NCBI RefSeq assembly: GCF_019352895.1
Contig: NZ_JAAAFX010000004.1
Coordinates: 1,046,714 to 1,110,713, forward strand
Direction: 5' to 3'
DNA length: 64,000 bases
Source of the DNA: Variovorax boronicumulans
Lineage (GTDB): Bacteria; Pseudomonadota; Gammaproteobacteria; Burkholderiales; Burkholderiaceae_C
Shown: piece after piece, positions 8,669 to 18,840 of the stretch
How positions within the stretch are numbered: the stretch's first letter is position 1
Layout: every line of letters begins with the position of its first letter
Translations under genes and position numbers: made by a program
The notes under the pieces: model-generated
Databases searched by the model: none
What the model saw: the letters and a program-made list of their open reading frames with translations, nothing else
Told to the model about the DNA's origin: nothing

Positions 8669-11593
8669 ATGAGCGAACCCACTGCCCAACCCGGCCTCGA
8701 GAGCCTGTCCAAATCCTTCGAACCCGTCGCCATCGAGGCGCACTGGGGTCCGGAGTGGGAGCGGCGCGGCTACGCCAAGGCCGGCTACCGCGGCACGCAG
8801 CAACCCAAGGACGGCGCCGACGCCTTCGCGATCCAGCTGCCGCCGCCCAACGTGACCGGCACGCTGCACATGGGCCATGCGTTCAACCAGACCGTCATGG
8901 ACAGCCTGACGCGCTACCACCGCATGAAGGGCGCCAACACGCTCTGGGTGCCGGGCACCGACCATGCGGGCATCGCCACGCAGATCGTGGTCGAGCGCCA
9001 GCTGCAGGCGCAGAACATCAGCCGACACGACATGGGCCCGACGCCGGCCGAGGCGCGCAAGAACTTCGTCGCCAAGGTCTGGGAATGGAAGGAGCAGTCG
9101 GGCAACACCATCACCCAGCAGATGCGCCGCATGGGCGACACGGTGGACTGGAGCCGCGAATACTTCACGATGGACGACGACCTCTCGAAGGTCGTCACGC
9201 AGACCTTCGTCTCGCTCTACGAAGAAGGCCTGATCTACCGCGGCAAGCGCCTGGGCAACTGGGACCCGGTGCTCAAGACCTCGGTGAGCGACCTGGAAGT
9301 CGAGAGCGAGGAGGAAGACGGCTTCCTCTGGCACATCGCCTACCCGCTGGAAGACGGCAGCGGCACGCTGACCGTGGCCACCACCCGGCCCGAGACCATG
9401 CTGGGCGACACGGCCGTGATGGTCCACCCCGAGGACGAGCGCTACAAGCACCTGATCGGCCAGCGCGTGAAGCTGCCGCTGGTCGACAAGCTGATCCCGA
9501 TCATCGCGGACGACTACGTCGACAAGGCCTTCGGCACCGGCGTGGTCAAGGTCACGCCGGCCCACGACTACAACGACTACGCGGTCGGCCAGCGCCACCA
9601 CCTGGAGATGATCGGCGTGCTGACGCTCGACGCGACCATCAACCACAACGCGCCCGAGAAGTACCGCGACATGGACCGCTTCGTGGCACGCAAGGCCATC
9701 GTGGCCGACCTCGAGGCCCTGGGCCTGCTGGTCGAGGTCAAGAAGCACAAGCTCATGGTGCCGCGCTGCGCCCGCTCGGGCGCGGTGGTCGAGCCCATGC
9801 TGACCGACCAGTGGTACGTGGCCATGACCAAGGCCGGCCACGACGGCCAGTCGATCGCGCAGAAGGCCATCGACGTGGTGAAGTCGGGCGAGGTGCGCTT
9901 CGTGCCCGAGAACTGGGTCAACACCTACAACCACTGGATGGAGAACATCCAGGACTGGACCATCTCCCGCCAGCTCTGGTGGGGCCACCAGATCCCGGCC
10001 TGGTACGACGAGGACGGCAAGGTCTACGTCGCGCACGACGAGGCCGAGGCGCAGGCCAAGGCGCCCGGCAAGACGCTGCGCCGCGACGAGGACGTGCTCG
10101 ACACCTGGTACTCGTCGGCGCTGGTGCCCTTCTCGTCGCTCGGCTGGCCCGAGAAGACCAAGGAGCTCGAGCTCTACCTGCCCTCCTCCGTGCTGGTCAC
10201 GGGCTACGACATCATCTTCTTCTGGGTCGCCCGGATGATCATGATGACCAAGCATTTCATCGGCAAGGTCCCGTTCCGCGACGTCTACATGCACGGCCTG
10301 GTGCGCGACGCGCAGGGCAAGAAGATGAGCAAGTCCGAGGGCAACGTGCTCGATCCGGTCGACCTGATCGACGGCATCGCGCTGCCCGAACTGCTGGACA
10401 AGCGCACCCAGGGCCTGCGCAAGCCCGAGACCGCGCCCACGGTGCGCAAGAACACGCAGAAGGAATTCCCCGACGGCATCCCGGCCTTCGGCGCCGATGC
10501 GCTGCGCTTCACCTTCGCCTCGCTGGCCTCGCTGGGCCGCAACATCAACTTCGACTCGAAGCGCTGCGAGGGCTACCGCAACTTCTGCAACAAGCTCTGG
10601 AATGCCACCCGCTTCGTGCTGATGAACTGCGAAGGCCAGGACTGCGGCCTGCGCGAGCACACCAAGGAAGAATGCGCACCCGCTCGCACCGACAGTGCGA
10701 GCGGACTTCTCATTCCTGCGGGTCCGTCGCACGGCTACCTGCAATTCAGCCAGGCCGATCGCTGGATCGTGTCGCGCCTGCAGCGCGTCGAGGCCGAAGT
10801 CGCCAAGGGCTTCGAGGACTACCGCCTGGACAACGTGGCCAACGCGATCTACCAGTTCGCCTGGGACGAGTTCTGCGACTGGTACCTGGAAATCGCCAAG
10901 GTGCAGATCCAGACCGGCACCGAGGCCCAGCAGCGCGCCACGCGCCGCACGCTGATCCGCACGCTCGAGACGCTGCTGCGCCTGGCGCACCCGGTGATCC
11001 CCTTCATCACCGAAGAGCTCTGGCAGAAGGTCGCGCCGGTCGCGGGCCGGCAGGCCGAGTCGATCATGATCGCGGCCTACCCGCAGAGCCAGCCCGAGAA
11101 GATTGACGAAGCGGCCGAGGCCCATGTGGCACGGCTCAAGGCGCTGGTCGACGCCTGCCGCACGCTGCGCGGCGAGATGAACGTCTCGCCCGCGACCCGG
11201 CTGCCGCTCTACGCCGTGGCCGATGCGCCCGCCGACAGCGCCTTCCTGCGCGAGGTGGCACCGGTGCTGCAGACGCTGGCCAAGCTCAAGGAAGTCCGGG
11301 TCTTCGACGACGAAGCCACCTGGGCCGGCGCCGCGGGCGCGGCCCCCGTGGCGGTGGTGGGCGCTTCGCGCCTGTGCCTGCACATGGAAGTCGACAAGGT
11401 GGCGGAAAAGGCCCGGATCGGCAAGGAAATTGCGCGGATCGAGGGTGAGATTGCCAAAGTCAACGGCAAACTCGGCAACGAGGCTTTCGTGGCCAAGGCG
11501 CCGGCAGCCGTGATCACCCAGGAACGCCAGCGCCTGACGGACTTCAATGCCCTGCTCGCCCGGCTGAACGATCAGCGAGTGCGCCTCGGCTGA
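8669..11593 (+). CDS. valS: Valyl-tRNA synthetase
   Basis: Charges tRNA-Val, with an editing domain against threonine. The class I signatures are present: [15 protein letters not shown] (HIGH-type motif at residues 67-70) and KKMSKSEGN (about residues 552-556). The protein is about 974 residues; the C-terminal coiled coil ([16 protein letters not shown]) is intact. The ATG at 8669 fits family alignments. A possible -10 element TAAAAT lies at 8598-8603. An unusual segment at residues 668-690 ([13 protein letters not shown] region), between the catalytic core and the anticodon domain, is about 20-25 residues longer than in E. coli and is encoded by a strong DNA hairpin, listed separately. Confidence 0.97.
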   Translation: MSEPTAQPGLESLSKSFEPVAIEAHWGPEWERRGYAKAGYRGTQQPKDGADAFAIQLPPPNVTGTLHMGHAFNQTVMDSLTRYHRMKGANTLWVPGTDHAGIATQIVVERQLQAQNISRHDMGPTPAEARKNFVAKVWEWKEQSGNTITQQMRRMGDTVDWSREYFTMDDDLSKVVTQTFVSLYEEGLIYRGKRLGNWDPVLKTSVSDLEVESEEEDGFLWHIAYPLEDGSGTLTVATTRPETMLGDTAVMVHPEDERYKHLIGQRVKLPLVDKLIPIIADDYVDKAFGTGVVKVTPAHDYNDYAVGQRHHLEMIGVLTLDATINHNAPEKYRDMDRFVARKAIVADLEALGLLVEVKKHKLMVPRCARSGAVVEPMLTDQWYVAMTKAGHDGQSIAQKAIDVVKSGEVRFVPENWVNTYNHWMENIQDWTISRQLWWGHQIPAWYDEDGKVYVAHDEAEAQAKAPGKTLRRDEDVLDTWYSSALVPFSSLGWPEKTKELELYLPSSVLVTGYDIIFFWVARMIMMTKHFIGKVPFRDVYMHGLVRDAQGKKMSKSEGNVLDPVDLIDGIALPELLDKRTQGLRKPETAPTVRKNTQKEFPDGIPAFGADALRFTFASLASLGRNINFDSKRCEGYRNFCNKLWNATRFVLMNCEGQDCGLREHTKEECAPARTDSASGLLIPAGPSHGYLQFSQADRWIVSRLQRVEAEVAKGFEDYRLDNVANAIYQFAWDEFCDWYLEIAKVQIQTGTEAQQRATRRTLIRTLETLLRLAHPVIPFITEELWQKVAPVAGRQAESIMIAAYPQSQPEKIDEAAEAHVARLKALVDACRTLRGEMNVSPATRLPLYAVADAPADSAFLREVAPVLQTLAKLKEVRVFDDEATWAGAAGAAPVAVVGASRLCLHMEVDKVAEKARIGKEIARIEGEIAKVNGKLGNEAFVAKAPAAVITQERQRLTDFNALLARLNDQRVRLG
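10670..10715. repeat. Palindromic insert-like hairpin inside valS
   Basis: A perfect 10-bp inverted repeat, CCGCTCGCAC at 10680-10689 and GTGCGAGCGG at 10695-10704, with a 5-base loop. Outer arms GAATG (10670-10674) and CATTC (10711-10715) extend the symmetry with internal mismatches. It lies in frame in valS exactly where the protein has extra residues compared with E. coli ValS. This could be a small palindromic mobile element tolerated in a surface loop, or a local expansion. No second copy was noticed in the window. Confidence 0.6.
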
Positions 11594-11655
11594 CAGCCAA
11601 GGCCACGCTCAGCCCGTACCATCCACCGTCCCCAACTCTTCCTGCGATCGAGTTC

Positions 11656-12543
11656 ATGTCCAACACCACGCGCATCCGCAAAGCAGTTTTCCCCGTGGCC
11701 GGTTTCGGCACCCGCTTCCTGCCCGCCACCAAGGCGCAGCCCAAGGAGATGCTGCCGGTGGTCGACAAGCCGCTGATCCAGTACGCGGTCGAAGAGGCCT
11801 ATGCGGCCGGCATCCGCGACATGATCTTCGTGACGGGGCGCAACAAGCGCGCCATCGAAGACCACTACGACACGGCCTACGAACTGGAGAACCAGCTCGA
11901 AGCCAGCGGCAAGACCGCGCTGCTCAACATCGCGCGCTCGGTCATGCCCGACGACATGACCGTGTCCTATGTGCGCCAGCCGCGCATGCTGGGCCTGGGC
12001 CATGCGGTGCTGTGCGCCGAGCATCTGGTGGGCAACGAGCCCTTCGCCGTGCTGCTGGCCGACGACCTGATGGTCGGCCCGCCGGGCGGCCAGCCCGTGC
12101 TCGCACAGATGACCGCGGCCTTCTCGCAGCTGGGCCGTTCGCTGCTGGCGGTGCAGGAAGTCCCGCTCGACCAGGTCAAGCGCTACGGCATCGTGGCCGG
12201 CGACACCATCGACGAGGGCCTGATCAAGGTCAACAAGATGGTCGAGAAGCCCTCGCCCGAAGCCGCACCGTCGCGCCTGGGCGTGGCCGGCCGCTATGTG
12301 CTCACGCCGGGCGTGTTCGCCGAGATCCGCAACCAGCCCAAGGGCGCGGGCGGCGAGATCCAGCTGACCGACGGCATCGCGGCGCTGATGAAGAAGGAAG
12401 CGGTCTACGCCTATGCCTACAAGGGCATCCGCTACGACTGCGGCAGCAAGGAAGGCTTCCTGCAGGCCACGGTCGAACTGGCGCTGGCCCACCCCGAAGT
12501 CGGCGGCCAGTTCCGCGAATACCTCAAGACCCTGGCGCTCTGA
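11656..12543 (+). CDS. galU: UTP-glucose-1-phosphate uridylyltransferase
   Basis: Makes UDP-glucose from UTP and glucose-1-phosphate. The 295-residue protein has the nucleotide-binding start [17 protein letters not shown], then the [20 protein letters not shown] (metal-binding Asp) and [10 protein letters not shown] segments of GalU. UDP-glucose is the substrate of BcsA, so this enzyme could feed the cellulose operon 10 kb away, although it also serves lipopolysaccharide and trehalose pathways. The start ATG at 11656 has only a weak ribosome site. The 3' end overlaps the convergent SGNH hydrolase gene by 20 bases. Confidence 0.97.
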   Translation: MSNTTRIRKAVFPVAGFGTRFLPATKAQPKEMLPVVDKPLIQYAVEEAYAAGIRDMIFVTGRNKRAIEDHYDTAYELENQLEASGKTALLNIARSVMPDDMTVSYVRQPRMLGLGHAVLCAEHLVGNEPFAVLLADDLMVGPPGGQPVLAQMTAAFSQLGRSLLAVQEVPLDQVKRYGIVAGDTIDEGLIKVNKMVEKPSPEAAPSRLGVAGRYVLTPGVFAEIRNQPKGAGGEIQLTDGIAALMKKEAVYAYAYKGIRYDCGSKEGFLQATVELALAHPEVGGQFREYLKTLAL

Positions 12544-13633
12544 GCGAGGCCTCGGCCAGCGGCAACACGAAGCGCGCCACGTCGGCGTCGCTGATCGGCG
12601 TGAGCGGCAGGCCGAAGCCCTCGCGCAGCCGCGCCACCAGCGACTGGGCCCACAGGGCGTTGTAGACCAGACCCGCGTGGTCGTCCTGCAGGATCGCATG
12701 CGTGGGCGCATCGCCCATGGTGTTGCGCACCTGCAGCGAGCCGCCGATCGTGAGCGTGCGGTAGGCCGGCTTGCCCTCGGCATCGCGTGCACCCCAGTGC
12801 GCCTGTACCCAGGCATCGTCGTCGAAGAAGATCGTTCGGGGCTCCGCCTCGGCCATGGCGCGCAGCGCCGCGTTGAGTTGGTCCAGCGCAGCCACGATGT
12901 TGCCCGACTCGCGCGCGCTCCGCCAGCGCTCGAACTGCAGCGGATCGGCGGCCTCGTTCGACACGCCCACCACCACGACGCGGGTGTCCGGATGACGCGC
13001 ATGGATCAGGCGCACGCTCTCGCGGATGCGCTGCGTGCAACGCTGCGCCACCTCGCGCACCACGGGTGAACGCGGATCCTCGGCCTGCTCGGCCAGGTGC
13101 GCAGACCAGTCGCCGAGCCCGCTGCGGATCACGACCACGCCCCGGCGCCAGCGCTCGGGCTCCTGGTCCATCAGCGCGACCAGCCGCGGCGCCTGCCTGA
13201 ACTTCCCCTGGGTCAGCTCGTTGCATCCCATGGCCGAGTAGGCGAAGTTGTAGAGGTAGTCGTCCTTGCGCGGCGCACGCCCCACGGGCAGGCCCAGCAG
13301 GTCGAACAGGCGTGGCTCGATGCCCGAACGGCCCCAGCGCACCCAGGGACCGAGTTCGAATTCGTCACCGCGCAGTCGCGCGAGGATCTCGCCCCATTGG
13401 AAGGTGCGGGCCTGGTTGCTTCCGCCGCGCTCGCCCGACGCTTCGGGAAAGGACAGCCGGTCCTGGTAGGAATGGCTGTTGGAATCGCCCAGGATCGCCA
13501 GCGGAATGGCCGTGGCCGGCACACTGCGGTGCCGGGCCTCGGCGGGCAGGTCGGAACCCCATCGCAGCAGCCCCCAGGCCAGCGCTGCGCAGAGTGCGAT
13601 CGCGAGGCCTGTCCACTGGATGAGGCGTCGCAT
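12524..13633 (-). CDS. SGNH/GDSL-type hydrolase, membrane-anchored
   Basis: A protein of about 369 residues with one N-terminal membrane helix ([19 protein letters not shown]), so the rest is probably periplasmic. The block I GDSNSHSY (GDSL-like, nucleophile Ser), the Gly in [15 protein letters not shown] and the C-terminal [14 protein letters not shown] with Asp and His fit an SGNH esterase fold. Such proteins often add or remove acyl groups on polysaccharides or glycans. Nothing in the immediate context names the substrate. An in-frame GTG at 13642 is an alternative start. It is convergent with galU, overlapping by 20 bases. Confidence 0.75.
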   Translation of the reverse strand: MRRLIQWTGLAIALCAALAWGLLRWGSDLPAEARHRSVPATAIPLAILGDSNSHSYQDRLSFPEASGERGGSNQARTFQWGEILARLRGDEFELGPWVRWGRSGIEPRLFDLLGLPVGRAPRKDDYLYNFAYSAMGCNELTQGKFRQAPRLVALMDQEPERWRRGVVVIRSGLGDWSAHLAEQAEDPRSPVVREVAQRCTQRIRESVRLIHARHPDTRVVVVGVSNEAADPLQFERWRSARESGNIVAALDQLNAALRAMAEAEPRTIFFDDDAWVQAHWGARDAEGKPAYRTLTIGGSLQVRNTMGDAPTHAILQDDHAGLVYNALWAQSLVARLREGFGLPLTPISDADVARFVLPLAEASLRAPGS

Positions 13634-13723
13634 GGTGCCCACTACGCGTGCGTTGGCCGTCGCGAAAGCGCCGGGCCCGCATGAAAGACCGGCGATGGGC
13701 GCAGCAGCTTCATGCGCGCGTTC

Positions 13724-13951
13724 TCAGCGCCGGCGCAGGATGTGGATGTAGTCGCTGCCCACGGTCTGCTGCTCGACCAGGTCGTTGCCGGTCTGGCGGG
13801 CGAAGGCCTGGAAGTCGCGCAGCGAGCCCGCGTCGGTCGACACCACCTTGAGCAGCTGGCCGCTCTGCATGTCGTTGAGCGATCGCTTGGCCTTGAGGAT
13901 GGGCAGCGGGCAGTTCAGGCCACGGGTGTCGAGCTCTTGATGGATGTGCAT
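13724..13951 (-). CDS. tusA: Sulfur carrier protein TusA family
   Basis: A 75-residue protein with the family signature LDTRGLNCPLPILKAK; Cys14 in the CPxP motif carries a persulfide. In E. coli TusA passes sulfur from IscS to the TusBCD relay for tRNA thiolation, and homologues also serve in sulfur oxidation and molybdenum cofactor synthesis. The ATG at 13951 is followed immediately by family homology. It lies in a row with a Nudix hydrolase and cysM, both transcribed the same way, so a link to cysteine sulfur is plausible. Confidence 0.88.
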   Translation of the reverse strand: MHIHQELDTRGLNCPLPILKAKRSLNDMQSGQLLKVVSTDAGSLRDFQAFARQTGNDLVEQQTVGSDYIHILRRR

Positions 13952-13964
13952 GGCGTTCCCGATT

Positions 13965-14519
13965 CTAGGTGGCCAGGTCGGCGGACGGGGCCGCCGGGCG
14001 CGGCCATTCGACGAACTCGGGCTCGTGGCCGCGGGTGCGCAGCCAGTCGGCCAGCGCGTAGCCGGTGCCGGCCGGCCAGCATTTGAGGTCCGGCAGGTCG
14101 TAGAGCCGATAGTCCACCAGTTCGGGCGAGAGCCGGACCTCGCCATCGGCCACCACGTGGTAGGCCACGATGACCTGGTTCATGCGCTGGAAGTCGTAGA
14201 CGCCGACCAGCGTCACCGCGCTCGCGTCGAGGTTGGTTTCTTCCTTGACCTCGCGCGCGATGCCCTCCTGCGGCGTCTCGCCGGCCTCCATGAAGCCGGT
14301 GATCAGGGCGTACATTTTGTGCTGCCAGGCGGCATTGCGCGCCAGCAGCACCTGCCCGCGGTACTCGACGATCGCGGCCAGCACGGGCGTCGGGTTGTTC
14401 CAGTGCGTCCAGTCGCAGTTCGGGCAGCGCAGGCGCGTGGTGAGGCCGCTGTCCTCGAGCTGTTCGATGTGGGCCAGCGGCGTCGCGCAGGCCGGGCAGA
14501 AGGTGGGGACGAAGACCAT
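13965..14519 (-). CDS. Nudix hydrolase with N-terminal zinc ribbon
   Basis: A 184-residue protein. Residues 8-36 hold two Cys pairs (CPAC and CPNC) typical of a zinc ribbon, and the Nudix box GFMEAGETPQEGIAREVKEE follows, complete with the catalytic REVKEE glutamates. This is the arrangement of NADH pyrophosphatase NudC, but the protein is shorter than E. coli NudC (257) and lacks its N-terminal domain. Substrate is probably a nucleoside diphosphate derivative. It starts 9 bases after the cysM stop and lies 13 bases before tusA, so it is likely in one transcript. Confidence 0.85.
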   Translation of the reverse strand: MVFVPTFCPACATPLAHIEQLEDSGLTTRLRCPNCDWTHWNNPTPVLAAIVEYRGQVLLARNAAWQHKMYALITGFMEAGETPQEGIAREVKEETNLDASAVTLVGVYDFQRMNQVIVAYHVVADGEVRLSPELVDYRLYDLPDLKCWPAGTGYALADWLRTRGHEPEFVEWPRPAAPSADLAT

Positions 14520-14528
14520 CGGGTGCGA

Positions 14529-15431
14529 TCAGGCGGGGAACACGCCGGTGGACAGGTAACGGTCGCCCCGGTCGCAGACCACGAACACGATGGTCGCGTT
14601 CTCGACCGTCTTGCCGATCTCGAGCGCCGCCCAGAGTGCGCCGGCGGCCGAGATGCCGCCGAAGATGCCCTCTTCGCGCGCCAGTCGGCGGGCCATCTCC
14701 TCGGCGTTGTCCTGGCTCACGTTGACCACCTGGTCGACCCGGCTCGGGTCGAAGATCTTGGGCATGTATTCCTGCGGCCACTTGCGGATGCCCGGGATGC
14801 GCGAGCCGTCCTCGGGTTGCGCGCCCACGATCTGCACCGCCGGGTTCTTTTCCTTGAGGAAGCGCGACACACCGGTGATGGTGCCGGTGGTGCCCATGGC
14901 GCTCACGAAATGCGTGACCTTGCCCTGGGTGTCGGCCCAGATCTCGGGGCCGGTGGTCTCGTAGTGGATGCGCGGGTTGTCGGGGTTGGCGAACTGGTCG
15001 AGCACGATCCCCTTGCCCTGCGCGACCATCTGGTCGGCCAGGTCACGGGCGTACTCCATGCCGCCGCTCTTGGGCGTCAGCACGAGTTCGGCACCGAAGG
15101 CCTTCATGGTCTGGGCGCGCTCGATCGAGAGGTCCTCCGGCATGATCAGCACCATGCGGTAGCCCCTGATGGCCGCGGCCATGGCCAGCGCGATGCCGGT
15201 GTTGCCGGAGGTGGCTTCGATCAGCGTGTCGCCGGGCTTGATCTCGCCGCGCTCCTCGGCGCGCCGGATCATCGACAGGGCCGGACGGTCCTTGACCGAA
15301 CCGGCCGGGTTGTTGCCTTCCAGCTTGCCCAGGATCACGTTACCGCGCCGTACGTTCTCTGCCGCGCCGATGCGCTGCAGTGCCACCAGCGGCGTCTTGC
15401 CGATGGCATCTTCGATGGTCGGGTATTTCAT
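14529..15431 (-). CDS. cysM: Cysteine synthase B (O-acetylserine sulfhydrylase)
   Basis: Forms cysteine from O-acetylserine and sulfide or thiosulfate with pyridoxal phosphate. The 300-residue protein has the cofactor lysine in NPAGSVKDRP (Lys47), the substrate loop EATSGNTGIALAM, and the phosphate cradle GTTGTITGVSRFL. Its length and the KYPTIEDAIGKTPLV start fit the CysM rather than CysK subgroup. The ATG at 15431 is set by homology; the frame stays open upstream into the tRNA gene, which is not coding. It heads the row cysM-Nudix-tusA. Confidence 0.94.
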   Translation of the reverse strand: MKYPTIEDAIGKTPLVALQRIGAAENVRRGNVILGKLEGNNPAGSVKDRPALSMIRRAEERGEIKPGDTLIEATSGNTGIALAMAAAIRGYRMVLIMPEDLSIERAQTMKAFGAELVLTPKSGGMEYARDLADQMVAQGKGIVLDQFANPDNPRIHYETTGPEIWADTQGKVTHFVSAMGTTGTITGVSRFLKEKNPAVQIVGAQPEDGSRIPGIRKWPQEYMPKIFDPSRVDQVVNVSQDNAEEMARRLAREEGIFGGISAAGALWAALEIGKTVENATIVFVVCDRGDRYLSTGVFPA

Positions 15432-15472
15432 GCTGAGCACTGTGCCATAATTTTGAGCTTCTCTCCTTCCGT

Positions 15473-15557
15473 GCCCGGGTGGTGAAATTGGTAGACGCAG
15501 GGGACTCAAAATCCCCCACCGAAAGGTGTGCCGGTTCGATTCCGGCCCCGGGCACCA
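15473..15557 (+). tRNA. tRNA-Leu (anticodon CAA)
   Basis: Found by folding: acceptor arms GCCCGGG (15473-15479) and CCCGGGC (15547-15553), anticodon stem GGGGA/TCCCC around the loop CTCAAAA giving anticodon CAA, a long variable arm (class II, as expected for Leu), and a T arm GCCGG-TTCGATT-CCGGC. The CCA end is encoded (15555-15557). It is 85 nt, divergent from cysM. I looked for a repeat of its 3' end nearby, which would mark an integrated element, and saw none. Confidence 0.96.
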
Positions 15558-15752
15558 CGTTTTCAGGCGCGATGCGGCAGGCCGCACGCCCGCACATGGC
15601 GCCACGCGTCGTGTTCGCGATGCGCGACGTGTGCCGCGCAAACCATTCCCCTGCTCTCGTCTGCAGCACGTCCCTCGGCATGCCCGAGGGTAGAGGCGAC
15701 GCCGAACTTGGCGCCCACGCGCCAGGCACGCCTGAAAAACCGCAGCACTCGC

Positions 15753-16709
15753 TCAGATCGATGGCGTCGCGTCTGGAACCGCCACCGCTCGCGCCCAGTT
15801 CTTCTGTTTTTCTTCCAGATGGCGCCGGATGAAGTCCATCAGCGTTCGCGTCGCCAGCGCGGGGAATCGGTTCGATGCCGTGAGCATGTAGATGCCATCG
15901 CCCACGCCTTCGGGGTCGTAGTCACTCAGGACCTCGACCACCTGCCCGGATGCCAGCTGCTGCCACACGGCATAGCGCGGCAGCAGGGCAATCCCCAGCC
16001 CTGCCAGCATCGCTTCGTAGATGAATCGATAGTCCCCCGACTGGATGCGCGGGGTCACCCGCAGTGCCAACGGGCTGCCGGATGCCCTGAGCTTCAGGTC
16101 GAAGTGCCGCCCCATCGAGGCCGGTGCGATGAGGTCGCAGCGCGCGAGGTCCTGCGCGTGCACGACAGGCTCCTGCTTGGCGAGGAATTCCGGTGTCGCA
16201 CACAGGCACCAGCTCACGTCGCAGATTCGCCGCGCCACATGGTCTTCAGGCGGGTTCGACGTGACTTTCATGGCCACGTCGACCTCGGCGGAAATCACGT
16301 CGGAGATGTAGTCGTTGATCAGGACCCGCAGTGAGATGTCCGGGTACTGCCGCGCGAACTCCATCAGCACCGGCGTGAGATAGAGGTGCCCCAGGCCGGT
16401 GGGCAGGCGGATGCGCACATCGCCTCGCACGGTCTGGCCCAGGCTGTCGATCGAGGAGGCCGCCGCCTGAATCTCGTCGAGCATGCGCAAGCCATGCGCG
16501 TACAGGTGACGCCCGGCCTCCGTGAGTTCGACATGGCGCGTGGTGCGCAGCATCAGTTGCGCGTTCAGGCGCAACTCCAGGGCCTTCAGGCTGCGCGAGA
16601 CATTGGAGCGCGTCATTCCACTGGCGGCTGCCGCGGCCGTGAGCGTCTTGGATTCGACCATTTTCACGAATAGCCGAATCAAATTCAGGTCAAAAGAATT
16701 GTCAATCAT
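15753..16709 (-). CDS. LysR-family transcriptional regulator
   Basis: A 318-residue regulator with an N-terminal winged helix-turn-helix (about residues 8-66; LTAAAAASGMTRSNVSRSLKALE) and a C-terminal periplasmic-binding-like effector domain. It is divergent from the Bug binding protein gene with 104 bases between, the classic layout in which a LysR protein controls the opposite gene and itself. An inverted repeat in that gap is a candidate operator. Similarity is to the LysR group in which the effector domain ends near residue 300. The inducer is unknown but would probably be the compound handled by the cluster. Confidence 0.92.
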   Translation of the reverse strand: MIDNSFDLNLIRLFVKMVESKTLTAAAAASGMTRSNVSRSLKALELRLNAQLMLRTTRHVELTEAGRHLYAHGLRMLDEIQAAASSIDSLGQTVRGDVRIRLPTGLGHLYLTPVLMEFARQYPDISLRVLINDYISDVISAEVDVAMKVTSNPPEDHVARRICDVSWCLCATPEFLAKQEPVVHAQDLARCDLIAPASMGRHFDLKLRASGSPLALRVTPRIQSGDYRFIYEAMLAGLGIALLPRYAVWQQLASGQVVEVLSDYDPEGVGDGIYMLTASNRFPALATRTLMDFIRRHLEEKQKNWARAVAVPDATPSI

Positions 16710-16736
16710 GGCTCACCACGGATGGCACAGATTGGC

Positions 16737-16762
16737 AAATTGTAAACAACAAGAATCAATTT
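16737..16762. promoter_or_regulatory. Candidate operator between LysR and Bug genes
   Basis: The intergenic region is noticeably AT-rich and holds the perfect 6-bp arms AAATTG (16737-16742) and CAATTT (16757-16762) with a 14-base spacer. LysR regulators bind imperfect dyads in just this position. The match is by shape and place only. Confidence 0.35.
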
Positions 16763-16813
16763 AGCATTGGCCATCGAATCCATTTCGCACCTCATATTTC
16801 CGGGGGCTTCCGC

Positions 16814-17821
16814 ATGAAACGAATAGAAAAGTCTTCGCCGAGCTTGAACAAGATCATTGCCACCATGGCCATATCGGTATTGGTTTCTTCGTCTGCATTG
16901 GCGGCCGACTTTCCGGAACCAGCCAGCACGATCACCGTGATCGTGCCCTTTGGCGCAGGTGGCATGGTCGACCTGATGGCGCGTGCGATGGCGCCGAATT
17001 GGGACGCCAAGTGGGGAACGCGGACGGTCGTATTGAACAGGCCGGGCGCCAATGGGCAAATTGCATTGACCGAAATGCTGAAGCAAAAACCCGACGGGCG
17101 AACCATTGCGTTCACACAGGGTTTCGACACCCAGATGAGCTATCTCAATGCCGAAGCCAAGGCGCCCTATTCGCGCAGCAGCTTCATACCGGTCGGTATG
17201 ATTCAAAGCACGCCTTCGGTGTGGCTTGTCAGGTCCAACAGCCCGTACCGCACGATGGGGGCGCTGCTCGACGCCGCACGCCACCGCCCCGGGGAATTGA
17301 GTTTCGGAACGCCGGCCGCCCGCGGGCCGGCGGTTCTCTATCTGGAGGAATTCGAAAAGAAGGCGGGGGCCCGGCTCACCGGCGTCCCCTTCAACGACGC
17401 ACCCTCGCTGGTCAGCGCCCTGCTGGGCGGCCACATCGATCTGGCGACCTCCAATCCCGCGGTGGCGCTGCCGCACGTCCGGTCGGGGCGCCTGCGCGCG
17501 CTCATGGTCAGTGGCGACACCGGGCTCAAGTACTTTCCCGACACGCCGACCTCGGCTTCGCTGGGACTGGAGATCTCCAAGCTCGGCAGCAACACCGGCC
17601 TGACGCTGGCGCGCGGGACACCGGAGGCCACGGTCCAGGCCTGGTCGGCCATGCTCGAGGCGATTTCGCTGGACCCGACGCTGCGCGAGCGGATGGACGA
17701 GCTGGCGATCCACCTGTCGTACGCGACGCCCGCGGACTACGCGCGCGCCTGGACCGCCACCGAAGCGGAGGTCCGCAAGATCCTGATGCGGACCTCGGGC
17801 GAGGCGAGGCCCTTCCCATGA
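16814..17821 (+). CDS. Bug-family (TctC-like) tripartite tricarboxylate transporter solute-binding protein
   Basis: A 335-residue periplasmic binding protein. The signal peptide ends at about residue 31 (SSSALAA), followed by the Bug hallmarks ITVIVPFGAGGMVDLMARAMA and VVLNRPGANGQIAL. Bug proteins bind organic acids or amides and usually work with a TctA/TctB membrane pair, but no such pair is encoded in the window, so this is an orphan component. It is the first gene of the cluster controlled by the divergent LysR gene. Its stop overlaps the ATG of the CobW GTPase (ATGA), which ties uptake to the next two genes. The first 60 bases are less GC-rich than the surroundings. Confidence 0.9.
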   Translation: MKRIEKSSPSLNKIIATMAISVLVSSSALAADFPEPASTITVIVPFGAGGMVDLMARAMAPNWDAKWGTRTVVLNRPGANGQIALTEMLKQKPDGRTIAFTQGFDTQMSYLNAEAKAPYSRSSFIPVGMIQSTPSVWLVRSNSPYRTMGALLDAARHRPGELSFGTPAARGPAVLYLEEFEKKAGARLTGVPFNDAPSLVSALLGGHIDLATSNPAVALPHVRSGRLRALMVSGDTGLKYFPDTPTSASLGLEISKLGSNTGLTLARGTPEATVQAWSAMLEAISLDPTLRERMDELAIHLSYATPADYARAWTATEAEVRKILMRTSGEARPFP

Positions 17822-18840
17822 CGACGCCGACCCCCACCACCGTCGCGCCGGCGCTGCCGGTCACCCTCCTCGGGGGCTACCTCGGCGCGGGCAAGACCAC
17901 CCTGGTCAACCACCTGCTGCGGGCCGCCCACGGCCGCCGCATCGCCGTGCTGGTCAACGACTTCGGCGACCTGGGCATCGACGGCGACCTGATCGAGGCC
18001 CGGGAGGGCGATGTCATCACCCTGGCCGGAGGCTGTGTCTGCTGCAGCTTCGGCAGCGACCTGATGGATGCCCTGCAGCGCCTGCGCCAGCGCATCGCAT
18101 CGCTGGACCATGTGCTGATCGAGACCAGCGGCGTGGCCCTGCCAGCCAGCGTGGCGAGCACCGTCCGGCTGGTGGAAGGCCTGCGCCTGAACGCCGTGGT
18201 GGTGCTGGCCGATGCCAACGCGGTCCGGCAGCAGGCCTCGGACCGCTACGTCGGCGAGACGGTGCAGCGACAGCTGGAACAGGCCGATCTGGTCGTGCTG
18301 AACAAGCTCGACCTTCTGGGGCCGGCGCCCTCGCAGAGCCTGCGTCGATGGGCGACGCACGCCGCGCCGCAGGCCTTCGTGCTGGAAGCCACGCGCTGCC
18401 AGGTGGCGCCCGAGCTGCTGTTCGACATGGCCCTGCCCCGGGGCGAAGGCGTGGCCCGCCGGGCGCCGGGTCGCTCGATGCATGCGAAGGGCGTGTTCCG
18501 GAGCATCAGCTTCGCCTTCGCGGGCACCGTGGACACCGAGGCCCTCTCGCAGGCGCTGCTCGCCCATGCGGACCGGATCGTGCGGGCCAAGGGCCTGATG
18601 CGCGATGCCGGCGGCGCCGCCGTGCAACTGCAGTTTTCCGGCACGCATTGCACGGTCACCGCCTGGCAGGGCAAGCCCTTCACCATGGGCCGGCTGGTGT
18701 GCATCGGACCGGCCGCGACCTGGAACGAGACCCTGATGCGCGCGCTCGTCTGGCCCTGCGCCGTGCCGCGCGAGCGTTCACGCTCGCGCTCGCGCCCGCT
18801 GCCCACCACCCACCCCGCTTCCGAGGCGGCGCGCCCATGA
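17818..18840 (+). CDS. CobW/COG0523 family metallochaperone GTPase
   Basis: A GTPase of about 340 residues. Walker A is GGYLGAGKTT (residues 19-28), the family metal site is GGCVCC (Cys73, Cys75, Cys76), the Walker B-like ETSGVA follows, and the guanine motif is NKLDLL. A CobW C-terminal domain starts near residue 225 (MHAKGVFRSISFAF). Members insert or supply zinc, cobalt, iron or other metals to client enzymes (examples are CobW, ZigA, Nha3). It overlaps the genes on both sides by four bases (ATGA), lying between a solute-binding protein and a metal-dependent amidohydrolase. The obvious inference is that the amidohydrolase is its client. An Arg/Ser-rich tail (about residues 313-325) is unusual. 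Confidence 0.92.
   Translation: MTTPTPTTVAPALPVTLLGGYLGAGKTTLVNHLLRAAHGRRIAVLVNDFGDLGIDGDLIEAREGDVITLAGGCVCCSFGSDLMDALQRLRQRIASLDHVLIETSGVALPASVASTVRLVEGLRLNAVVVLADANAVRQQASDRYVGETVQRQLEQADLVVLNKLDLLGPAPSQSLRRWATHAAPQAFVLEATRCQVAPELLFDMALPRGEGVARRAPGRSMHAKGVFRSISFAFAGTVDTEALSQALLAHADRIVRAKGLMRDAGGAAVQLQFSGTHCTVTAWQGKPFTMGRLVCIGPAATWNETLMRALVWPCAVPRERSRSRSRPLPTTHPASEAARP

Noticed and set aside
15558..15752. Gene between tRNA-Leu and LysR
   Set aside because: Short frames there show no homology or ribosome site.
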